DNA from: Mantis religiosa
Lineage: Eukaryota; Arthropoda; Insecta; Mantodea; Mantidae
Assembly: GCA_030765055.1 (NCBI GenBank)
Contig: CM060953.1
Span: forward strand, 193,604,933-193,668,932
DNA length: 64,000 nt
Direction of reading: 5' to 3'
Shown: piece after piece, positions 13,146-25,100 of the stretch
Layout: each line of letters begins with the position of its first letter
How positions within the stretch are numbered: the stretch's first letter is position 1
Program-made: the position numbers and the translations under genes
The notes under the pieces: generated by a model
Told to the model about the DNA's origin: nothing
Seen by the model: only the letters and a program-made list of their open reading frames with translations
Database searches by the model: none

Positions 13146-16100
13146 GAAGGACTGAACAGTGTATTTCTACGGAAATAAAGAACAATTTGAATTTCTGCAA
13201 GTTGGACTTTTAATTCTACAAACCCACAATGTCACAGGACCTAAAAGCTCACACAATATGCTCTTAGACTTCTGAAAATCCAGAATCCAGCAATAAAATT
13301 TACATTAGAAACGGAAAAGGATGTGCTTCTCTCGTTTTAGGACATCAAGATTAAAAAGTTGGATAACAAACACACTTTAGGTATTTACAGGAAACTGACA
13401 CACATGGATAATTATATTAAGAATAATAGTTTCAACCCAAAATAACACCAACATGCCATTTTCAACAGTTTAATCTTTGTATGACCAACTTTCCACTGAG
13501 CAGAGAAGGTTATCAAGAAGAATATCTACACACAAAAAGGGTAGCTATGTCCAACAGTTTCAACCCAAATTTAGTGGACAAAGGAACTAACAAACTCAAC
13601 AGAGCCAAGAAATTAAAAGAAACCACCACCCTGGAACCTACAGGGGAAAAAGAGAACATTTTTAAGTAATTTACCTTCCACCCATTAGTCTATAAAAAAT
13701 TCCAAAAAATGTTCTCAACACACAACATAGTTCTTGCACTTTAATATCAAGAATTTGTTAAAAGACCTCCCAAAAATTCAATTACTGCAAAAGGAAAACC
13801 AGGAAACAACGAGATCAAATGTAAAACTTGCCTAAAATATATATAGGAAAAACGAAAAGAAACACTGACATCAGAACTAAAGAACATATATGCAACATTA
13901 AAAGCAGTGAAATAGAAAAATCAGCAGTTGCTTTTCATTTTTTAAATACCAGACAAGATATTAACTTAAAGACAGCTTTAATAAAACAGGTTAGTCATCC
14001 TATACATCTTACTTTTTGGAAATAAAATCATAATAGAGTCATGAATTTCGAAACTCTACCACTGGACATCTTTGACAAATACATCATGCCATCTACCGAT
14101 GACACAGAAAAGGAGGAAAACACTACAAGTTGCAACAGTCAAGACTCAGCTGATGATGAGAGCAACAGCTCTTGAAACATGTCCTGTGAAAAACAGTGTG
14201 GCTTCACTGTTTCTATGCTTCTTTCAATTTTTATACTTTTAACAAAATATGTGTTTGATGTACTACCATAAGTGGTTCTTGCAGGTACATATGTAAGGAA
14301 AAGGAAATAAACGTTTATATTCAGCTTTCTTACCTCAATCCAGATCAAGCTTACTGTCATAAGAAACTTGATTTCCATTTTCTACCTTCAATTTTAAGGG
14401 TGCAGCTTAAAGACGAAGGTAATCTTTTTTGGGCCAATATGGTGTAACAACTTCGAATTGAAATTTCCAAAATCTACTTGATACTTCTGAACTGCTGCAC
14501 ATTGCAGACAGCATGCATGCAAACTTACCCTGTTTGTCTTCTTCATGTTGCTTTTCCAGTCGTGCAATCGCTGTTTGAATTGGGTCGTTGCTAAGCTCAT
14601 TCAACATCAATTCCTCTCTGGCAAAATTGTAATCGATTGTTTGAGCTGGAGTCTGTGGTTCAGATGCCATTGCTGGTTCAAACACAAAGTATTACAAGTG
14701 TGTGATATTATAGCTTTGCAGTTTATTATAGAAATATATTACTAGCTCATTTTTTATTAGATTACAGTTATTAATTCTCTTTCCCATTTTTTCATTAATT
14801 GTTTACATTTTCTCTGAAGTTTTGTTTCTAGCACTCTAAGACTATTGTTTTGTTCATTTTCAGGCATCTGGTACTAAAAAACTCAAATTAAAAGTGTCTT
14901 CAATTTCCACTTATCATAGTCATTTGTTGCTGTAAAATCTCAAAACACTGAAGCTCAAAAGTCTGTGAGTTGTCACATCTGTTTGTAGTTGGTAAACAAA
15001 CTAAAATGAAGGAAATGCCATCCTAGCATAAAATTATAACATTTAAGTACAATGGATTGAACAATAATACACAGTAAGCAACTAAACTGTTTAAGGAATT
15101 CTACTCACAAAACAATCTTAGCAAATTCAAGGTTTTGTCTTACAAGACTATCAAATACCACAGAAATTCAGAACAAAATAAAATGCTGAAATGACATTCA
15201 GCTGTGTAAAAGGATCAATAAAATATGTGTGTAAGATACCAGAGTTAATTTGGTGTTTTAAAATGTGTAAAAAGTATACAAAAAAATTTAAAAAATCAGA
15301 TATACGCTACCTGCAGATTTTGGACAGTTAACTCTGAAGAAATGGTGGTTTCCCCAGAGTATTCTGTCGCCATGGTGTAGAGGGATCCTTTCTGTGACAG
15401 GCAGTCCATTAACATATGAACGGGCATTGCTAAGGGGTTCCATGAACAGGCCTCCATCTTCAATAACTATCACACAATGTTCTGGCTGTATACCAAGACC
15501 AGAGAGTTGAATATCCTGCTCCATTGGAGCTTCCCTACCACCAACCAGTGTTCGTTCCTGCATTACAGAATAAACAGTTCCTGTATCATTCAAATGTTTC
15601 CCAACAATTACAGTTTTATATAATATTTAATCTGAACTTAAAATCTAATGAGTAATGACTAGGGCTAGGAAATTGAGGAAAAATCTTTTTTCGCCCTAGT
15701 TTCTGATGATGAGGCCCAACATAATATAATAATGGATCACTATAGGCAGTATATGAAGGATTGTATTTGTCCTTTCTTAGCTATTTTTTTTTTTTTTTTT
15801 TTTTTTTTTACTTAAAGGTCCTTTTTTAGAACTTTTATTTCTTCTACACAAATATAATTAATTGTAACAAAAACTTCACTTATCTTTAAAGAAAATGATG
15901 TAAATTTCTTACTGATTGAGATTGCAATTTTGTAAACCTTTGTTTACATGTTCAGTTGTATACAATTCTCATCAATGTTATAATCACTAGAGGTCACTAG
16001 GTTTATATTCTTTTTGGTATATTTTTAGTTTTATTATAGGTCCCTTTTAGCCAATTTATAGGTCCTCAACTTCCTAGCCCTGGTAATGGCTAAACAAACA

Positions 16101-19100
16101 TTTCTGACATACACCTATGGCTTGAATGTAATGCAAAGAGACACTAAGTGATCTAACAGCTACAATAATGAAAACCTTCACTCCATCAAACCATGTAATT
16201 CCATTTGGCAGTAGTAAGCAAACATCTGTTGAGGACATTTAAGATGTATTTTTAAGACGTGGCGTATGACGTAATGTTGCGAAGTACGAGGGTGGTCTGA
16301 AAAGTTTCTGACCTCAACTTGAAGATGCGAGCACTCATAAATAAAAGCTAGTGAATTTTGTTGTTCATCTGTTTACAGTTACTCACTAAAGTTTCAACCA
16401 TTTTGAATGCTCAGTTGTCATGTAATAGTCGTTTGAGTGAGTTGATGTGAGTGTTTTTATGAAAATGGACAAAATCAAGTATCGAGCTGTCATTAAATAT
16501 TTGTTTTTGAAAGGCAATACTCCTACACAAATCAAGAATGAGTTGGATTCTGTGTATGGGGACTCTGCACCATCATTTACCACAGTGAAATTTTGGGCAG
16601 TTGAATTTAAATGTGGCTGTAAGAGCTTGGGAGATGATGAACGTTCAGGACGTCCAAAAACTGCAACTACCAAGTGAGAAAGATAGCAGAGACTACGAAC
16701 ATTAAATTGAATTAAATCATGAATTAGAGTAAACTCCACATTTGTGAACAATTACTTATATATAGCATTTCTCTATGGTCTTTATATAGTTTATATTTAT
16801 TTGCTTTTTCTATTTTAGACTTTTGTTGTATTCTGTATCTGTTAGTTCTTAGTATTATGTAACTTTTTATATTTATCTTTGTATCTTGAACTGACGTGTC
16901 CTATAACATATGTATTATGTTCCAAAGGATGAAATAAATACAAATACATGTCAAAAGAATGTGTTCGAATGAACATTTCCAATGCTCTGTTGGTGCAGTT
17001 TAGGCGCAATAAATCCGAGTTTTGGTGCCGATTAATTACTCTAGATGAAACTTGGATACACCATTATATGTCCGAAACAAAAATACAGTCCAAACAGTGG
17101 ACTGCAAAGGGGGAACCGACTGCAAAAAGTGTTTTTTTTCGGCTGCAAAAGTAATAGCGAATGTTTTTTGGGATAGTCATGGAATTATTTTAATCGATTA
17201 TCTTCAAAAAGGAAAAACCATTACAGGAGCATACTACGTATCATTACTTGACAAGCTGAAGGCAGAACTTGCACAAAAATGGACACATTTGCACAAAAAG
17301 AAACTCCTGTTTCACCAAGACAATGCACCATCTCACACCTCAGCGGTTGCAATGGCGAAAATCCACAAATTATGGTTTGAACTGCTTGACTCACCAGAGC
17401 TAGCCCCAAGCGACTTCTTTTTGTTCCCTCATCTAAAATTACGTTCGGAGGACAGAGATTTTTGTCAAATGAAGAGGCAATCATCTTCATGAACAATTAT
17501 TTTGCACAGAAAAATGCTGAGTACTATTTGTACGGGTTACAGAGATGGGAGCATCGCTGGGAGAAGTGTGTAGAGTTACAAGGAGACTATGTTGGAAAAA
17601 AATATATATAGAAATTCTGAAAAAGTGTCTTGTATCTTTATTAAGTCAGAATATTTTCAGACCACTCTCGTAGTTTGTGGTCAAGTCCACTTGTTTATTT
17701 GGAAGAAAAAAGGGTGTCAGGTTAGTCATCTGCCATCTAACCCACTGCTTTATCAGCAATCTGTTGGTGAAAGCAGAGATCTTACCCTTACCACTGATTT
17801 GTATGATGTCATTCGCGTACATCTGAACAAGGTCATGTGCCATGTCTAAAAAATACATCTGGACTTCAGGTTGCACTACACCGTCCTCTAGTAGTATAAA
17901 TGTAAAGCTTACATTTCCCAAACTCTTTAAGGACTAACATTCTGTTATAATCTGGAGCTGTTTATTTGAGTGTATACATTATATTTGTTCATACCCAATG
18001 GTATGACCACAGTAAAAACCTAAGAGGATATAGCATCTAAACCATAATACAAGTAGTAATGATTAAGCTGATGTGGATGTGCAGGTATGTCTTTGTGTAT
18101 AAAACAGTCCTTAAACTTACATACAAGGTTTTCTGAATTTAGATAACTGTTGTTTTAACTTACACAGATTTCTCTATGCCGTTGAGTTACTCATTCCCAC
18201 ATAGGTGATAAATGGAACTTGTATTTACATATATCGAGATTTAACTGTATTGGAACACCACAGTGAAGCGAAAAATTATTAAATTTTAGATGAGTCGCAC
18301 AAGAGCCGTAGATGCAAACGAAGATTTGCGAAACATGTCCTCAAAATAGGTACGAAAGTGAAGCAGATGTGTAAGAAATACGACTCATCTAAAATTTAAT
18401 AATTGTATTTACATGTTAAGTGCATGCTCTTTTTTATTTGTTTATGGATGTGTAGAAATTATGTACTTTGTAAGTCACACTTTCACAAATGACTTCAACG
18501 GTGTCTGATACTCTATATAAGTGCATATTCCAACAGAAAATGCATACTTTAAATATTTAATGTATATTTCATCTATAAGTAGTAGTAGTCTAATGCCCGT
18601 TAGCTTGGATATATTGCATTTGCTTTCTTGCTTCCCAGTATAGTTCAGTTATTGTTCTTGTGGGTGATGTTTTGAGAGCCGGACAGACAGAAAGGTGGTC
18701 TTTATTCATTATGGAATCGATATCTTGACACAGGATACAGTTTGGAGATTTAAAGATTTTAATTTTATGAAGATGTGCAGCCAGATAGTCATGACCTGTT
18801 ATCAATCTGAATTTTGCTACTGCTTCATGTCTTGGGTGTTCAGGTATCAAGTTTTTCTTGTGTAGGATAGCTGCCCATGGTTTCTCATTGCTTTCTGTTG
18901 TGAGGTGTTCCATCAGTTCTTTCTGAAACTTTCTTTGGATTATAATTTTTGCCGAATGATAGGACAGAGTTTTGTTAGGTTTCTGTAAGATTTTGGTGCC
19001 CTTTTTTGCCAGAAGGTCTGCCATTTCATTTCCTTGAATTCCACAATGAGAGGGGATCCATTGGAGCTGGATAGTTTTATTTTGGTTATTTAAAGTTCTT

Positions 19101-22100
19101 ATGATCTTTTTAATTTCCAATATTTTACTGGATATTGGTAAGTTATTTGTTGTTATAGCTTGTATAGCTATAAAACTATTATAGCTATTTCATCTATAAA
19201 ACTATACATTTTTCCCTTTAATTAAATTCCCTAAATTATAAATTATTTTTCTGTAACAGTAATTACTAGTACATAATAAAGGCTTTACACTTTGCTATCA
19301 ATATGATTGACTCTCATTTCTGTTCCCAGGATTAAAGGTGAAACTAAATGCTGAATGCATAAAGCTTCGTATTCCTTTCTCGCCTCTAGAGGAATTGTAA
19401 ACCAGCTTTAGCAGTGTAAACCAGCTTTACACATGTTAGTAATCTGTAGCAGAAAGTATTGATTTCTGGGTTTACTACAGTCAATCTAACATAACCACTC
19501 TGTGGAACACTGACCTACTTTTGTACACATTCTCCAATTATAAAATTACCTTAAGATAATAGACTAGTAGTTCATTGAGCGAGGGGTCGGCATTAAGGTT
19601 TACAAGATAGTACTTGTTCTTCTCAACCTTAATGCCTGAAGCTTGCACACTAATTCCCATTTTTTCGAGGGCCTGCTGCCGTTCTTGTTGTAACCGTTCT
19701 GAAATATAACAGAAATTTAACTCAATTTAATTCACTCACATTCAGTAACAGTTAATTGTTTTGGCACTTCTCAAAAACAGTTGGTAGTTATACAATATAA
19801 AGTGATAGATTATGCAATACATTAAATATACGATGTGATACATATAACATGATACAATTCAACTGACATTACAGGCATAGCATTCCAACTATACCTTGTT
19901 TCACGTAAGCTTGCCCGGTAATCTCTTAACGGTCACGTGACCTCATCTCCTCTCATTGGCTGCTGTTTGGTATAGACTGTTGTGCGGTAAAAATTAGTTC
20001 GTTATTTAACATGGTGATATATCTTTATATGTTGAAAGAGAATTGTCAAATATTTACTTTCATAACTGTTTCAATTAAATATATTACGCAACAGAGTTAA
20101 TTTATCTGAAATGCATGTTAATTCTTAAACAAAGTAAAGAGGAGGTTCCTTTGCATCTAGGCCTGCCTTTCTGATTACACAAGAGCACGTGCTTTAGCGG
20201 TAGTGAATTACATATATTTGTTTATATTTGTTTATATGAGTTTTATCACTGACCTTGTTCTGAACTGGATTAGTCATGTATTGTCATTAGAAGGTGTACT
20301 GTGCGCGTTCGAGAGATACGTTATTTTATCCATCGTTTATTGCGCATGTACTTATTATATGTATAATGGCAGAGTCTACCGCCAGTTTTTCGCTGAAGCA
20401 TCGTAAGGGTAAGCCATTACAAAGCGGTGAAAAAAGAATTGTGTTGCATGTGTTTAATGCACTCACAGAGAAGAATCCGTCTTTGTTAGTGAGGGAAGTC
20501 GAACAGTTGTGCTCCGAACTTACAGGTGTGAGTGTTAGGTCCATAGGAACATCGCGATGTGAAGTTGAGAAAACAGGAAAACTTACCACTCCAGGCAAAC
20601 GCAGGAATAAAGAAAAGCGCGTGCTCGGAGAATGCGATGAGTTCGTTAAAACTGCTGTACGTCGTCATGTGCATAGTTTTTTCTTTAGAAACGAACTCCC
20701 TAACATAAATAAAATTTTGTCTGCTGTAAATGAGGATGCAGATTTACCAAATTTCAGCAGATCTAGTCTGTATAGATTGCTTATACAGCTGGGGTTTGTG
20801 AATGAAAAAAGGGGCAAGAAAAATGTACTGAGAGACAGAGGCGATATTGCTGTGTGGCGAAGACGTTATTTAAGGACAATCAGACAATACCGGGATACAA
20901 ATCGCAAAATATACTACCTAGACGAGACTTGGGTGAATGAAGGGCTTACGACAAGTAAACTATGGCGTGACTCGACTATTAAGACTGAAAGACAAGCATT
21001 TTTGCAAGGTATGTCTTCTGGTTTAAAAAATCCCAGTGGAAAAGGCCGAAGACTGATTGTCACTCATATAGGAAGTGATAGTGGTTTTGTGGAAGATGGT
21101 CTACTACTGTTTGAATCAAAGAAAACCGGTGATTACCATGAAGATATGAATGGACATGTGTTTCAGCAGTGGTTTGCGAGTGTGTTAGCAAAACTGGAAC
21201 CAAGCAGCATAATTGTGATGGACAATGCTCCTTATCACAGCGTTCGTGTCGAAAAGAAACCAAATACATCCTGGAAGAAACAAGACATTATTGAGTGGCT
21301 GCGTGCAAAAAATGAAGTTGTAAATGAATCCCTTATTAAGGCAGAACTACTGGAACTTGTAGTAAAGCATGCCAGCGATTGTGATAAATACGTAATCGAT
21401 GAAATGGCAAGGTCAGCTGGTCATGAGGTACTCAGGCTTCCACCATATCACTGGATTTTAAATCCAATTGAGCTTATTTGGAGCCAAATTAAAGGATTCG
21501 TAGCGAGAAACAATAGAACATTTAAGTTGAATGATATCAGGCCATTGCTTACCACAGCATTTTCGGAGATCAGCGACGAAACATGGAAAAAGGCTATTCA
21601 TCATGTGCTCAAAGAAGAGAACAAAATGTGGGAGCTGGATGGCATCTCGACAACGTAATAGAGAGCATAATTATAAACCCTACAGAGAGTTCCGACAGCG
21701 AAACTGTTACTGCAGAATCAGAATCCGAATCCGAGATGGAGGGGATTACTCCATTACCAGATTCTCCATAACGCGTGAGTTCAGTTTCATTATAAACTTG
21801 TATTTTTGCATGCCTTCATATACTTATTTGCATGATTTTAGCTATCTTCCTGGCATTTGACGTTTACTGCAGGTTTAAATGTGATGGGAAGGCACCGCCT
21901 ATGGCCTATGGCGCGAAAGCATTAGCCAATTAGGGCGAGGGGGAGGGTTGTTGAACGCGGAGTGATACATTTCAGCCGGGCAAGGTTATATGAAACAGAG
22001 AATAAGTTAATGTGCACGACTAAATATAACAATCTTGTCTAATATGTACCACAAAGGGTTCAGTATTTTCTTCTTCTTCTTCTTTACCTTATCCGTAGTA

Positions 22101-25100
22101 TATCACTTATCATGGTGTTAGAGGATTCTTGTTTCTCTATTCCTTAAGATCAAGGATGAGGAATTGAAGCTTTGGATCTGACAGAGTACCAGGATGGGTG
22201 ATCAGCCCAATGCCTGGTGTGAGGGTGAGAGAAGTGAATGATAGTATGATGACAAGATGAATGATAGGGAAGTTGACGATGGAGCAAATTGGTGGAATGA
22301 TGGCAGAGGAAACTGAAGATTCTGGAGAAAATCCATCCCAGTGCCATGTTGACCACCACAAATCTCACTTTGCCGTCGCCTGGGATCGAACCCGGACAAC
22401 CTTGGTTAGAGTTGAGCAGCCTAACCTCTCGACCTTAGCTCAGCCTCAGTGTTTTCAATATCCTCAGTACCTCAACACAAATAACATCAGCATAGCTAAG
22501 ATAATGCTTCTTTTTCTTAAGGGACTGTTTTAACTGTAGGTATATTACGGCAGTTGAAATTAAATGTGCTCTACAAATAGAAAACTATGCACAATATCAG
22601 TCTTTGTGTTAACTTATACTATCAAAGTTCCTAAGTCATATACTGAGATAACAGTAACAGACAACTAACTGCTTATCTATCTAAATAAAATGGTATACAA
22701 TGATAAGAAATTACCTGTCTTTTTGAGCTTTTCCTCCCATGTCTGCGACATCTCCTTCATAAGCTTTTCACTCTCACTTAGCTTTTCTGTTAAGTCAACT
22801 CGTTGCTGTTGAAAGACAAAGTTGGTTGTATTTGACAATTACTAAAAAAAAGGTCTTATTTTCTATGAATTTTCTCCACGTATATGTAAGCACAATCAAG
22901 TTCTTAATATAAAACAGAGAATCTCAAATAAAATATGAACTTAAACATTCAATTCAGCATTTTATTTTTTCTACTATTGCTTACAGTAAGCAAAGAAAGA
23001 GTGTTCTTATATCCAAAAGTACGACGTCAATATTTTAAAGAAAATACACTTGATATTTGAGTTTGATTTATATGTATGTCAAGGGGAAGAGGAAATAAAT
23101 GAATGAGTTCCTGTACTTCCTTAATTGGAACATAGGGGTTCTGAACCCTACAACCTGTTGCAAAGTTCTTTTCTACATCAATTGCTCATACACTGGAAAA
23201 GGTTGCTCCACGCATTGGTCGCTAGTTTGATGCAACTTATTCTGACGTAAATTTTGAAGCAGTGTGGCCTATCCTCAGGATAGAGCAAAGAGTTCTGTCA
23301 AAGGGATGTGTGGATATGTATGGTTCTAATTACACTGGAATGCAAGTTTCAGACTGGTTTAATTACTGCTTCTTTTTATCATCACATCAAACTCGAAGTT
23401 GCCGACCAAGGGTTAGCAATATATCACTGTTCAGAGTTACTGCATGTAAAATGCATATTAAGCGATAACACTAAATTCATTATTTACGTAGGAACCGACA
23501 GGTACCTTTTCTCCTTGGTTCTCGTCTGCCTTTGCCAAAGACCCAACCAGTTATCTTTCTTAATGGGCCACTAGCCTACTTGTGTGTGGCCTCACTGGGA
23601 CATTGCAGCTGCGTGTCACTTTCACCTCTCGAAGCCTGTCTTTATCCACACCAAAATCCCTTTTGTGATTATTTTGTCCATTGTGATTATTAGTCTCGGC
23701 CATGCCTTATTGAGGGTCCAAACAATGCCTTTTCAAACCGAGTCAAGTGTTATCCACTTAGAATCCCTACTAAGAACCCACTTTCTCCCATCACTGCGTT
23801 TTAACAAATATATAATGTTCCTTTGAAATCCATTACGATTCTTTATTCATTGCATCCCTTAATTTTGGTATCAAACCTCGAGATCTGTAGGCAATGGCTT
23901 GAGAATCAGAGAGATTCTGGGATGAGTGATCAGCCCATAGCAGGAAGTAAAAGTATGAGACAGATGAAGTGATAGGAAAGATGACAGAGCAATCAGTGGA
24001 ATGCTGACGGGGAAAATCAGAGGACCCAGAGGAAACCCGTCCCAGCGTCATGTTGTCCACCACAAATCTCACTTTGTGGTTGCCTAGGATTGAACCTGGG
24101 CCACCTTGGTGAGAGCCAAGCGGTCTAACTTCTCAGTCATGGCTTGCTCCGAACTTCAGTACCAAGTGTTTATTTTAACTGACTGTTAAATTTTTCAGTC
24201 TTAAGTGTTCACAGAAATGCATGCACACACGCACACACACACATGGAATTTTTATCTAGAAATGCCTCTTTTGCACCCAAGGTACTTCAAAACATGAATT
24301 CTTAAAGAAATTGTGATATTTTTCAGAGAAGTGCAACACTTTAAATGATAAAGTAAAACAGAGATTGTTCACATACTTATTATTTGAGTTCACAAATCAT
24401 TATAAAATGCTTTATGCATAATATGAGAATACCAAACCTACTGGAGTAACAGTTTATAAATACTTACTCCTTTGAAAGCATCAGATCCAGTTGCATGTTT
24501 TAACATTTCTTTAAGAGCTTCTACTTCTTGCCTAAGTTCCCTAATTATTCTTGCATTTGGATCTTCATTTACAACTGCATGATTAACAATACGCTTAGCC
24601 CTATCTGCATATCGCAACGTTGATAATGTTTCTTCGTAATTATCTGCTGCAGGAGAGATAGTTGCTACCATCACAGTTTTGCTATTGCCACCGAGGTTGT
24701 CCTGCAAACATGTAATGTTTCAAAATAAATATACATATATCACTGTTATAAAGTAAATTTCCTTAAATAAGAGCAATATATATGATTACCATAATTCTTG
24801 GAACTGCACAAGTCTAGTGCTCATTTTCTTTGGTTCAGTAAATAAATATTTTATACACCTGAATAGAAATGAATAGGAATAGTTATACACCTTAATAGAG
24901 CTTCATGGGTGAACAGGAAAGAAGGTTGTATACAGATTGTTTTAAAATGACACCAAACAATTATAGCCACTGCGTAGTTTATTACTTAACTAGTCCGAAT
25001 TTCGGTGCCGCAGCTTCGAAGTTCTGTTAGGTATAATTTTATGCAGCATTAAATATTACATGATTTTGTGATTAGGCAGTGCAGGAATCACTGGTGTGCA

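Larger units (their letters stand above)
12270..13236 (+). repeat. Solo LTR carrying two further insertions
   Basis: LTR of the family described at 5631, starting near CGTCGCAAACC (first base mutated from T) and ending AATGTCACA. Flanks GTAC (12266-12269) and GGAC (13237-13240) differ by one base. It is interrupted at 12451-12529 by a fold-back and at 12757-13143 by a retroposon, so its net length is about 480 bp like the other copies. Confidence 0.8.
12242..14210 (+). mobile_element. Penelope-like family B copy split by a solo LTR
   Basis: A piece of the RT (the YVDD region, 12242-12269) is separated from its continuation (13237 on: CTAAAAGCTCACACAATATG) by an LTR. The remainder carries the thumb and GIY-YIG regions with several stops and shifts (for example FPLSREGYQEEYLHTKRVAM at about 13490, KIYIGKTKRNTDIRTKEHIC at 13834), then the 3' end with a complete hammerhead motif. 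A dead copy with a well-preserved ribozyme. Confidence 0.8.
16287..17670 (+). mobile_element. Second mariner transposon
   Basis: Inverted ends CGAGGGTGGTCTGAAAAG (left) and CGAGAGTGGTCTGAAAAT (right, reversed), each flanked by TA (16285-16286, 17671-17672). A distinct mariner subfamily from the one at 92. It contains a foreign segment at about 16703-16945. Confidence 0.88.
19894..22002 (+). mobile_element. DD82E Tc1/IS630-type transposon (Sailor-like), near full length
   Basis: About 2.1 kb with inverted ends sharing TGTTTCA and CTTGCCCGG (left CCTTGTTTCACGTAAGCTTG; right end reversed begins TTCTCTGTTTCATATAACCT), flanked by TA at 19892-19893 and 22003-22004. It encodes the transposase at 20366-21658. 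It sits in an intron close to the exon ending at 19698. Confidence 0.82.
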
